Shown here: positions 1-5,410 of the stretch, piece by piece
How positions within the stretch are numbered: the stretch's first letter is position 1
Layout of the letters: every line of letters starts with the position of its first letter
NCBI GenBank assembly: GCA_002774315.1
Contig: PEYP01000105.1
Span: forward strand, 1-9,848
Source of the DNA: Candidatus Stahliibacteriota bacterium CG08_land_8_20_14_0_20_40_26
Lineage (GTDB): Bacteria; Hydrothermota; UBA3073
DNA length: 9,848 nucleotides
Reading direction: 5' to 3'
Position numbers and translations under genes: made by a program
Notes under the pieces: model-generated
What the model was told of the DNA's origin: nothing
Seen by the model: the letters and a program-made list of their open reading frames with translations, nothing else
The model's database searches: none

Positions 1-134
1 TCTTCAAATGCCTTGACGACCTTTAATGAACCACGAGCCTGTCCGCAAGTTCCTGAAGATATCACTATAGTCGGAATATCAGGGGGTTCCCGCTCGGCTA
101 TTCTTTTTCGAATCTTTTCAATTTTTTCTATCAT
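1..134 (-). CDS. NuoF/HydB-like NADH-binding subunit, N-terminal fragment
   Basis: This is the first 44 codons of a gene that continues beyond the left edge. The start is ATG at 134, preceded by a GGGG-rich Shine-Dalgarno stretch (141-144). The visible protein begins MIEKIEKIRKRIAE and then reads IVISSGTCGQARGS at about residues 24-37. That pattern matches the N-terminal thioredoxin-like domain found in NuoF-type subunits of NADH-dependent and electron-bifurcating hydrogenases (HydB/HndC group). In the full family this is followed by FMN- and NADH-binding and 4Fe-4S domains, none of which is visible here. It lies downstream of the NuoE-like and zinc-ribbon genes on the same strand, which supports the assignment. 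Whether the complex is a hydrogenase, a formate dehydrogenase or another NAD-linked enzyme depends on genes outside the window. Confidence 0.8.
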   Translation of the reverse strand, partial: MIEKIEKIRKRIAEREPPDIPTIVISSGTCGQARGSLKVVKAFE

Positions 135-158
135 TTTTCATCCCCTTTTCTGGGAAAG

Positions 159-313
159 TATTGTCAAAAACTTAACCACAGAGGGCACAGAGGAATCAAT
201 TCAAAATTATCAATTAACAATGCAAAACTATCAATTTGAGAAAAATCATTTTTAAATTGCTAACTGCTAATTTTGCATTTTACATTGTTTCTTTCTCTCT
301 GTGTCCTCTGTGG
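159..313. repeat. Imperfect palindromic intergenic element with CCACAGAGG arms
   Basis: The 190-bp spacer between the zinc-ribbon stop and the NuoF-like start holds an inverted repeat. The left arm at 176-192 (CCACAGAGGGCACAGAG) and the right arm at 297-313 match in 16 of 17 positions when one is reverse-complemented. Inside the arms, AT-rich stretches are partly palindromic as well (ACAATGCAAAA near 217-227 against TTTTGCATTTTACATTG near 271-287). No coding capacity is visible. It looks like a non-autonomous palindromic repeat lodged inside an operon; the transcript could fold into a long stem between the two genes. Confidence 0.6.
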
Positions 314-324
314 CTCTTCATATT

Positions 325-750
325 CTATTTGACACTACCTTTGGAAATGCCACGGAAGCTGTAAGAAAAAGCATCATAAAAGGCTGACAATTCCCTCTCC
401 AGATTCTCAAACGCAATGAGGTGTTTTTTACAACCATACCTGGAGCAAATCTCTACTATTGCTCCACCAACAATCTTCATCGCTACCATGGGAGCACCAC
501 ACCTCTCACAATCCCTTGATACTCTCAAATTAGAATTACAATAGGGACAGAAGAAACGCACTATCTCCTCTTTTGGAATAGGGAATTCACTCTCTGTATT
601 ATAACTTCCGTATAGGGAACTCAACCTTAGCCAGCCACGCTTTTTCTTGAATTCAATGATGACATTCACACTTGGGTGATCATCTATTGTATGTTCCTCA
701 TCCATTAAGCTCTTTCCACAGTGTGGACATTTAATATTAAGTTGAATCAT
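325..750 (-). CDS. Zinc-ribbon protein of unknown function between NuoE- and NuoF-like genes
   Basis: A 141-residue soluble protein with four Cys pairs: CPHC (8-11), CPYC (68-71), CERC (81-84) and C-x4-C (102-107) followed by His110. The spacing suggests two treble-clef or zinc-ribbon units, possibly pairing 8/11 with 68/71 and 81/84 with 102/107. No catalytic motif, signal peptide or membrane segment is visible. The ATG at 750 has an AAAGGAG ribosome binding site and lies 14 nt inside the end of the NuoE-like gene, so translation is probably coupled. Position between the two diaphorase subunits suggests an accessory or structural role in that complex (metal delivery, assembly or electron-transfer scaffold). 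That role is inferred from context only. The Cys could instead bind Fe-S, but the CPxC/CxRC style favours zinc. Confidence 0.8.
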   Translation of the reverse strand: MIQLNIKCPHCGKSLMDEEHTIDDHPSVNVIIEFKKKRGWLRLSSLYGSYNTESEFPIPKEEIVRFFCPYCNSNLRVSRDCERCGAPMVAMKIVGGAIVEICSRYGCKKHLIAFENLERELSAFYDAFSYSFRGISKGSVK

Positions 751-1219
751 TTTTATCTCCTTTCTTTATATTCCTTATGATTGAGAGTGTTTTCTGGGCT
801 GTCATCTCTCCATGGTATTCACCATCCACAACAACGACGGGACCAATGGCGCAACAACCAAGGCAATTTACGGTTTCTAACGTGAAATACATATCGGGGG
901 TTGTTTCATTTGGTTTTATATTAAGTTCCTGTGACAACGCATCTACTATCCTCGGTCCGCCTCTTACATGGCAGGCGGTACCGACGCAAACGGTAATAGT
1001 ATGCTTTCCTCTCGGTACAAGGCTAAATGACCGATAGAAGGTAGCCACTCCATACACATCCCTCAGAGGAATTTGCAATTTCTCGGCAACGGTTTCAAGA
1101 GCTTGCTCAGGCAGCCAGTTGAGGAGAGACTGTATTTCCTGGAGGAGAGGAACGAGGGCTTGCCTTTTAGCTCCGTGTTTTTGAATTATGGAATTAATTT
1201 CCCGGGTGTCAACTTGCAT
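737..1219 (-). CDS. NuoE-like [2Fe-2S] subunit of NAD-linked hydrogenase/dehydrogenase
   Basis: A 160-residue thioredoxin-like ferredoxin of the complex I 24-kDa/NuoE family, as in HydC/HndA of NAD(H)-linked [FeFe] hydrogenases. The four 2Fe-2S ligands are visible as C78-x4-C83 (VCVGTACHVRG) and C119-x3-C123 (NCLGCCAIGP). The N-terminal helical half carries the family motif VYGVATFYRSF (55-65). Length is normal for the family. The frame is open back to 1297, but ATG 1219 is chosen because an AGGAGG site sits just upstream and the protein then begins at the usual place. It is the first gene of the leftward operon, under the promoter at 1359-1387, with a leader of about 133 nt. Its stop overlaps the next start by 14 nt. 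Its role is electron transfer next to the NuoF-like flavoprotein in the cytoplasm. Confidence 0.92.
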   Translation of the reverse strand: MQVDTREINSIIQKHGAKRQALVPLLQEIQSLLNWLPEQALETVAEKLQIPLRDVYGVATFYRSFSLVPRGKHTITVCVGTACHVRGGPRIVDALSQELNIKPNETTPDMYFTLETVNCLGCCAIGPVVVVDGEYHGEMTAQKTLSIIRNIKKGDKNDST

Positions 1220-1333
1220 CGTTTGCCTCCTCTCTTTCTTTAAAGATCTATAGCCAGTTATATTCTGACCCCCCACTGCGACTTCCCGTCCCGTCATTGG
1301 CGGGGTGAATGTTCATTTTGGTTTATTCATAGA

Positions 1334-1350
1334 TTTTGTCAAAGACAAAA
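1334..1350. promoter_or_regulatory. Perfect palindrome at the predicted start of the hydrogenase-type operon transcript
   Basis: TTTTGTC-AAA-GACAAAA is a perfect 7-bp inverted repeat with a 3-nt centre. It begins about two bases downstream of the predicted start site (near 1352) of the NuoE operon promoter. That location suits either a repressor operator or a 5'-terminal mRNA hairpin. A redox regulator such as Rex would be biologically sensible for an NAD-linked operon, but the bases do not match the usual Rex TTGTGA...TCACAA form, so the regulator is unknown. Confidence 0.5.
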
Positions 1351-1358
1351 CCGCAGGG

Positions 1359-1387
1359 ATTATAACATAAAAAAGAAAAGAAGTCAA
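1359..1387 (-). promoter_or_regulatory. Sigma70-type promoter of the NuoE operon
   Basis: On the minus strand, TTGACT (1387-1382) is followed after exactly 17 nt by TATAAT (1364-1359). The -10 is preceded by TGT, giving an extended TGnTATAAT element. Only one base differs from consensus in the two hexamers. The start is predicted near 1352, leaving a leader of about 133 nt before ATG 1219. Confidence 0.8.
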
Positions 1388-1417
1388 GAAAAAAATAATA
1401 AGATAAAACGAAATGAC

Positions 1418-1446
1418 TTGACAATTTCTAGAAGTTGTTGTATAAT
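1418..1446 (+). promoter_or_regulatory. Perfect consensus sigma70 promoter of pyrD
   Basis: TTGACA (1418-1423), a 17-nt spacer, and TATAAT (1441-1446) match the bacterial housekeeping consensus at all 12 positions with optimal spacing. The expected start lies 6-8 nt after the -10, at about 1453-1455, and the pyrD ATG is at 1454. The mRNA should therefore be leaderless or nearly so. No Shine-Dalgarno sequence precedes this ATG, unlike most of the other genes here. Confidence 0.88.
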
Positions 1447-1453
1447 CAAAAAC

Positions 1454-2371
1454 ATGGATTTATCAGTGAAAATAAAAGGTATAACATTCAAAAATCCTGT
1501 GCTTCTTGCGTCGGGATGTTTTGGTAAAGACACACTCAAATTTGCCGATGTATCAGGGCTTGGGGGAGTTGTCACGAAATCTGTAACACTAAAGCCAAGA
1601 GAAGGAAATCCTCCTCCGAGAATATTTGAGACACCCTGCGGAGTTATAAATTCAATAGGACTTGCAAACTCTGGTATAGACAAATTTCTGTCAGATGAAC
1701 TCCCGGAGATTCTATCCTGTGGCACAAATGTCATTGCGTCGATAGCGGGTGAGGATATGGCTGAGTATGTGGAACTTGCCCGTATGCTTGAGCGGACAGA
1801 GTTTGTAGGTATAGAAGTGAATCTCTCATGTCCGAATGTGAAAAAGGGTGGACTGGAGTTTGGAAAGCATCCGGATTCAGTAAGAAAGATTATAAAGGGT
1901 ATAAGAAATACTGTATCAAAGATCGTTATTGCAAAATTACCTCCCCTGTTTGAGAATAAAGAGATTGTCTCTGCGGCAGAAGATGGAGGCGCGGATGTTA
2001 TAGCACTTATAAATACCATTCCTGCGCTTGCAGTGAATATAGATACGGGGAAATCAGAGATAGGTGGGGGTAAAGGAGGACTATCCGGACCTGCCATAAA
2101 GCCTGTTGCGCTGTACTGTGTTTACAATGCTATTAAAAATACAAACTTACCTGTAATAGGTATAGGTGGAATAATGACAGCAAGAGATGCCCTCGAATTT
2201 TTCCTCCTTGGGGCAAGTATGGTAGAAATAGGCACGGGGGTTTTAGTAGACCCGGATACGGCTACGAACATTGTAAAGGGCATCCAGGAATATTTTAGTA
2301 AAGAAGAAATTGAAAACATTGCGAATTTTCAGAAGAGAAAAGGGTTCACAATGCTTTCACAAATGCAGTAA
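1454..2371 (+). CDS. pyrD: Dihydroorotate dehydrogenase, class 1 (1B-like catalytic subunit)
   Basis: A 305-residue FMN-dependent TIM-barrel enzyme that oxidises dihydroorotate to orotate in pyrimidine synthesis. The N-terminus MDLSVKIKGITFKNPVLLAS is the standard start for class 1 enzymes. NLSCPNVK carries the catalytic Cys126 typical of class 1. GGLSGPAIKP (208-217) and the FMN phosphate motif IGIGGI (235-240) follow. The Lys of the usual VKLSPN motif appears as AKLPP (160-164), a mild departure. Class 1B enzymes normally pair with the PyrK electron-transfer subunit, and no pyrK is next to this gene. The frame is open from TTG 1418, but that codon is the -35 element; ATG 1454 fits both family and promoter. 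The 3' end overlaps the convergent phosphorylase gene by 26 nt. Confidence 0.93.
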   Translation: MDLSVKIKGITFKNPVLLASGCFGKDTLKFADVSGLGGVVTKSVTLKPREGNPPPRIFETPCGVINSIGLANSGIDKFLSDELPEILSCGTNVIASIAGEDMAEYVELARMLERTEFVGIEVNLSCPNVKKGGLEFGKHPDSVRKIIKGIRNTVSKIVIAKLPPLFENKEIVSAAEDGGADVIALINTIPALAVNIDTGKSEIGGGKGGLSGPAIKPVALYCVYNAIKNTNLPVIGIGGIMTARDALEFFLLGASMVEIGTGVLVDPDTATNIVKGIQEYFSKEEIENIANFQKRKGFTMLSQMQ

Positions 2372-3167
2372 CGAGTTTTGTGAGTTTGGGTTCTGCCTCC
2401 TCCGCTGCCTTTATAACTATCTCGTGTGATACAGGTTCCAGAATATCGGGAAGTCCCATATCTGTTATTATTGATATTCCAAGAACCTTCATCTTCATAT
2501 GCCTCGCAACTATCACCTCAGGAACAGTAGACATACCAACAGCATCCGCTCCTATTATTCTTAGCATCCTGTATTCTGCAGGTGTCTCGAAGCATGGACC
2601 TTGAAGAGATACATAAACACCTTTCCTTATGGAAATTTTCTCTTGTAATGCGACTTTTTCAGCAAGTTTTATAAAATCCCTATCATAAACTCCTAACATA
2701 TCAGGGAATCTTGGACCGAGTGATTCGTCATTTTCACCTCTCAGCGGATTTTCTGGTAAGAGATTAATGTGGTCTGTTATAAGCATTACATCCCCTCTTT
2801 CAAACAATGGGTTTAATCCGCCTGCTGCATTTGATACTAAGAGTATATCTGCGCCAAGGTTCTTCATAACCCTTACAGGAAATGTAACCTCCTTCATCCC
2901 ATATCCCTCGTAGTAGTGGAATCTTCCCTGCATACAAACAACAGGTTTTCCACTCAGGTATCCGAAAATGAGCCTTCCTTCATGACTCTCTACCGTTGAT
3001 ACAGGAAAGTGAGGAATATCCTTATAGGATATAGTAGTATTGATATCTATATTCTGAACCAGCTTACCAAGTCCTGTTCCGAGGATTATCGCTATCTGTG
3101 GAACTATGTTAGTAGTCTTTCTTATTATCTTTGTTGCATCGTTTATTTCTCGTGATAGTTCTGTCAT
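2346..3167 (-). CDS. Purine nucleoside phosphorylase (trimeric type)
   Basis: A 273-residue enzyme of the trimeric PNP/MTAP family that splits purine nucleosides with phosphate for salvage. Visible motifs are the phosphate loop GTGLG (30-34), SHEG with His62, RFHYYEGY (82-89), NAAGG (113-117), GPCFETPAE with Glu194, GMS with Met212, and a C-terminal SHE with His248 near the expected sugar-binding His. The base-contact position that is Asn in 6-oxopurine-specific enzymes is Asp236 here (IITDMG), as in methylthioadenosine phosphorylases, so substrate range may include 6-aminopurines. ATG 3167 is chosen over an in-frame ATG at 3209 because GGGAGG precedes it; the upstream ATG has no such site. 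It is the last gene of the divIVA-DUF167-PNP group and overlaps pyrD tail-to-tail. Confidence 0.9.
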   Translation of the reverse strand: MTELSREINDATKIIRKTTNIVPQIAIILGTGLGKLVQNIDINTTISYKDIPHFPVSTVESHEGRLIFGYLSGKPVVCMQGRFHYYEGYGMKEVTFPVRVMKNLGADILLVSNAAGGLNPLFERGDVMLITDHINLLPENPLRGENDESLGPRFPDMLGVYDRDFIKLAEKVALQEKISIRKGVYVSLQGPCFETPAEYRMLRIIGADAVGMSTVPEVIVARHMKMKVLGISIITDMGLPDILEPVSHEIVIKAAEEAEPKLTKLVTAFVKAL

Positions 3168-3180
3168 AAAACCTCCCGTA

Positions 3181-3199
3181 TATTGTAAAAAACTTGACC
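3181..3199 (-). promoter_or_regulatory. Recurrent 19-nt motif, copy upstream of PNP
   Basis: On the plus strand TATTGTAAAAAACTTGACC, nearly identical to copies at 159-177 and 3985-4003. All three lie 13-24 nt upstream of a minus-strand start codon, in the same orientation relative to the gene. On the gene strand the consensus reads GGTYARGTTTTTKACAATA. It could be a regulatory box or the remnant of a dispersed repeat. Confidence 0.4.
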
Positions 3200-3211
3200 G
3201 GCGGATCATTT

Positions 3212-3430
3212 TTATCGAATCTCTATCGTCTTCTCTCTTGCCTTTTCACCACTTATTATTCTCACCTTTGACAGTTTAACACCGAACTCTCTTGCAATTA
3301 TTTCTCTTACTTCCCTGTTCGCTTTTCCATTTATAGGAGGTGATAGAACCTTTATCTTGTAACTGCCGTCGGGCTGTTTTCTCACATCTCTCTTTCTTGC
3401 CCTTGGTATGACCCTAACATTGATTTTCAT
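3212..3430 (-). CDS. DUF167/YggU (UPF0235) family small protein
   Basis: A 72-residue basic protein with the DUF167 signature: an N-terminal beta-strand ending VIPRARK (7-13), then SPPINGKANREV (30-41) and the C-terminal SGEKAREKTIEI (60-71). Family length is about 70-100 residues, so it is complete. The biochemical role of the family is not established; structures show a small alpha/beta fold. It starts 24 nt after the DivIVA-like stop and lacks an obvious Shine-Dalgarno sequence, which suggests coupling to the upstream gene. Pairing of DUF167 with DivIVA-like and YggT/YlmH genes is a recurring neighbourhood in bacteria and supports both calls. Confidence 0.88.
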   Translation of the reverse strand: MKINVRVIPRARKRDVRKQPDGSYKIKVLSPPINGKANREVREIIAREFGVKLSKVRIISGEKAREKTIEIR

Positions 3431-3454
3431 TTGCTGTCACATTTAATATATCTG

Positions 3455-3961
3455 CTATTTCTCGCTTTTCTGTTTCTTTCTGGTTTCAACCACTTCTCGT
3501 GTAAGTTCCTCAAGGTAGGAGGAGAGGAGGCCCTTGAAATTTGCCTTAAAAGAATTCCTCTTTGCCTCAAGTCGACCAAGCTCTTCTTCAACTTCCTTTT
3601 CTTTTTTTCTTATCTCCTCTACAATGTTTTTCTCTTCATTTTTTGCATTCAGTAGTATCTTTTCAGCCTCCTCTTTAATTTTTTTTGCTTCTTCCAGTGC
3701 CTCTTTTATTATCTGTTCTTTCTCCTTTTCAGCATTTTTCTTTGTATCCTCTGCGGTTTTTTGGGCAAGTATAAGGGTGTCCTTCAGATTATTTTCAAGT
3801 TTCTCATAAGTAGAAAGTTTCTCCAGCAACTTCCTATTTTCATCTAAAAGACGTCCAAAATCGTCAGCGATGGTGTCCAATGTTTCTCTTACTTCTTTTG
3901 GGTCGTATCCTCTAATGGTTCTATTAAATTCTTTCTCTCTTATCTCCACAGGTATAAGCAT
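3455..3961 (-). CDS. DivIVA-domain coiled-coil protein
   Basis: A 168-residue protein whose first 45 residues match the DivIVA membrane-curvature domain: IPVEIREKEFNRTIRGYD (3-20) followed by an EVRETLDTIADDF helix. Residues of about 40-135 are strongly charged coiled coil (KIKEEAEKI, EEIRKKEKEVEEE). DivIVA proteins bind curved membrane at poles or septa and recruit division, growth or chromosome-anchoring partners. The exact role in this lineage is unknown. The ATG at 3961 has a strong AAAGGAGG site five bases upstream. It opens the group that continues with DUF167 and purine nucleoside phosphorylase. The short C-terminal tail (KKQKSEK) is basic. Confidence 0.88.
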   Translation of the reverse strand: MLIPVEIREKEFNRTIRGYDPKEVRETLDTIADDFGRLLDENRKLLEKLSTYEKLENNLKDTLILAQKTAEDTKKNAEKEKEQIIKEALEEAKKIKEEAEKILLNAKNEEKNIVEEIRKKEKEVEEELGRLEAKRNSFKANFKGLLSSYLEELTREVVETRKKQKSEK

Positions 3962-3984
3962 AAATCCTCCTTTTTAATTATTGG

Positions 3985-4003
3985 TATTGTAAAAAACCTA
4001 ACC
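3985..4003 (-). promoter_or_regulatory. Recurrent 19-nt motif, copy upstream of divIVA-like gene
   Basis: TATTGTAAAAAACCTAACC on the plus strand, 23 nt before the DivIVA-like start. With its flank it matches 158-182 upstream of the NuoF-like gene in 23 of 25 bases, so the similarity extends into the neighbouring ACCACAGA. Confidence 0.4.
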
Positions 4004-4007
4004 ACAG

Positions 4008-4088
4008 ATTGTAGGCACAAATTCAATTTGTGCTATTACCTGCACTGTTTGAAAATGTCCTTGCACGATTTGAAATCGTGCCTACAAT
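4008..4088. repeat. REPIN-like pair of inverted GTAG-headed palindromes
   Basis: The first unit is GTAG (4011-4014) followed by a perfect 19-nt palindrome at 4015-4033 (GCACAAATT-C-AATTTGTGC). The second, in inverted orientation, is a perfect palindrome at 4063-4081 (GCACGATTT-G-AAATCGTGC) followed by CTAC (4082-4085). The outer ends ATTGTAGGCAC and GTGCCTACAAT pair perfectly over 11 bp. A further 10-bp inverted repeat, CACAGATTGT (4003-4012) with ACAATCTGTG (4100-4109), frames the element. GTAG heads and inverted pairing are hallmarks of REP/REPIN sequences mobilised by RAYT transposases. No RAYT gene is in this window. The element fills most of the 155-bp spacer between the LeuC-like and DivIVA-like genes. 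Confidence 0.75.
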
Positions 4089-4116
4089 ATTTATCACTGA
4101 CAATCTGTGCAAGCAT

Positions 4117-5376
4117 TCAATGAATAAACTGCCTCGGGTCTGCTATCTCTCCCAGCACTGCGGAAGCGGCAACAGTTGCAGGTGAAGCAAGATAGACAAA
4201 GGATTCTGGACTTCCCATTCTTCCCTGGAAGTTTCTGTTTGTGGATGATATGCACACCTCACCGGGAGCAAGCACGCCCTGATGTGCACCGAGACAGGGA
4301 CCACATCCGGGATTCAGGACGAGTGCTCCTGCTTTGACAAAGGTCTCTATATAACCCCTTCTTATTGCTTCAATCAGGATCTCCCTTGATGCAGGGATTA
4401 CAAGCATCCTTACCTTTAGGTGAACACTCTTCCCTTCCAAAATCCTTGCTGCCACTTCAAAATCTTCAAGTCTTCCATTAGTGCAGGAACCAATAAGTGC
4501 CTGGTTTATCTTTGTTCCTGAAGCATCTACCACATTCTCTACATTATCAACAGCGTGCGGGCAGGCAATCTGCGGAGAGAGCTCTGAAACATCAAACTCT
4601 ATTTCTCTAAGATATTCTGCGTCAGAATCGGGCAGAATTGTATCAAACGGTTTATTCGTTCTCTCCCTCACATACTGGATGGTCTTCTCATCAGGGAGAA
4701 CAAATGCGCACTTTGCCCCCATCTCCATAGAGAGATTTGAGAGCACCATTCTGCTGGCTATCGTCATATTATCAATAGCCTCCCCTGAGAACTCTACTGC
4801 TTTATAGTCTGCACCATCTGCCCTGAGTGTTCCAATTATATGGAGTATCAAGTCTTTACTTGATACGGATGATTGAAATTTTCCATTAACTGTTATCTTG
4901 ATTGTCTCCGGGACTTTGAACCACAGCTTGCCTGTTGCCCACACACCTGCCATCTCTGTTGCCCCTATACCTGTTGCAAGCACACCGAATGCGCCGTGAG
5001 TTGTGGTATGCGAATCTGTTCCAACGAGAATCTCACCCGGTCTCGTATGTCCCTTTTCTGGTAGAATCTGGTGGCAGATTCCATCCCGCATATCGTAGAA
5101 GTTCTTTATCCTCTGCTCCTCAACAAATGCCCGTAATCTCTTGTGTGTAGTTGCAGTTCGTTCTGATTCAGCAGGAATACGATGGTCAAACAGGATAATG
5201 ATTCTCTCAGGGTCCCATACCTTTGGAATTCCAATGTTCCTGAACGCCTTCAAAACCATATCCGCATTTTCATGGGACATTGCGACATCTATTTTTGCTT
5301 CAACGATCTCATTTACAGAGACGCTCTCTCTACCGCTTTTATTCGCAAGGATTTTTTCAGCAATCGTCTTTCCCAT
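4117..5376 (-). CDS. LeuC/HacA-type aconitase-superfamily hydro-lyase, large subunit
   Basis: A 419-residue large subunit of the 3-isopropylmalate dehydratase/homoaconitase family, which isomerises or hydrates hydroxy-di/tricarboxylates on a 4Fe-4S cluster. The three cluster cysteines are C298 (IGSCTNGR), C358 and C361 (NPGCGPCLG). Other family motifs are FDHRIPA (63-69), GICHQILPEKG (99-109) and GTDSHTTTHGAFG (119-131). Length fits the 418-420-residue archaeal/anaerobe-type LeuC. ATG 5376 is preceded by GGAGGAGG; the frame is open to 5466 but that start would overlap the upstream gene and lacks support. The required small subunit (LeuD) is not adjacent: downstream comes only the REPIN element and divIVA. 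Next to the lyase gene, 2,3-dimethylmaleate hydratase or methylaconitase activity is as possible as leucine synthesis. Confidence 0.88.
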   Translation of the reverse strand: MGKTIAEKILANKSGRESVSVNEIVEAKIDVAMSHENADMVLKAFRNIGIPKVWDPERIIILFDHRIPAESERTATTHKRLRAFVEEQRIKNFYDMRDGICHQILPEKGHTRPGEILVGTDSHTTTHGAFGVLATGIGATEMAGVWATGKLWFKVPETIKITVNGKFQSSVSSKDLILHIIGTLRADGADYKAVEFSGEAIDNMTIASRMVLSNLSMEMGAKCAFVLPDEKTIQYVRERTNKPFDTILPDSDAEYLREIEFDVSELSPQIACPHAVDNVENVVDASGTKINQALIGSCTNGRLEDFEVAARILEGKSVHLKVRMLVIPASREILIEAIRRGYIETFVKAGALVLNPGCGPCLGAHQGVLAPGEVCISSTNRNFQGRMGSPESFVYLASPATVAASAVLGEIADPRQFIH

Positions 5377-5410
5377 AACCTCCTCCTTTCCTGATGGATT
5401 TACCCCATCA

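Noticed and set aside
1384..2097. Long open frame on the minus strand opposite pyrD
   Set aside because: Ser/Pro/Ile-rich composition, no recognisable domain, and fully antisense to a clearly conserved enzyme.
3534..3809. Plus-strand Ser/Phe-rich frame that looks membrane-like
   Set aside because: It is the reverse complement of the Lys/Glu-rich coiled coil of the DivIVA-like gene, which automatically yields Phe/Ser codons.
4003..4109. CRISPR array
   Set aside because: The repeats are inverted palindromes, only two units, with unequal spacing and no cas genes.
4117..5376. Firm assignment as leuC of leucine biosynthesis
   Set aside because: No leuD, leuA or leuB in the window, and the adjacent lyase makes other hydro-lyase substrates equally likely.
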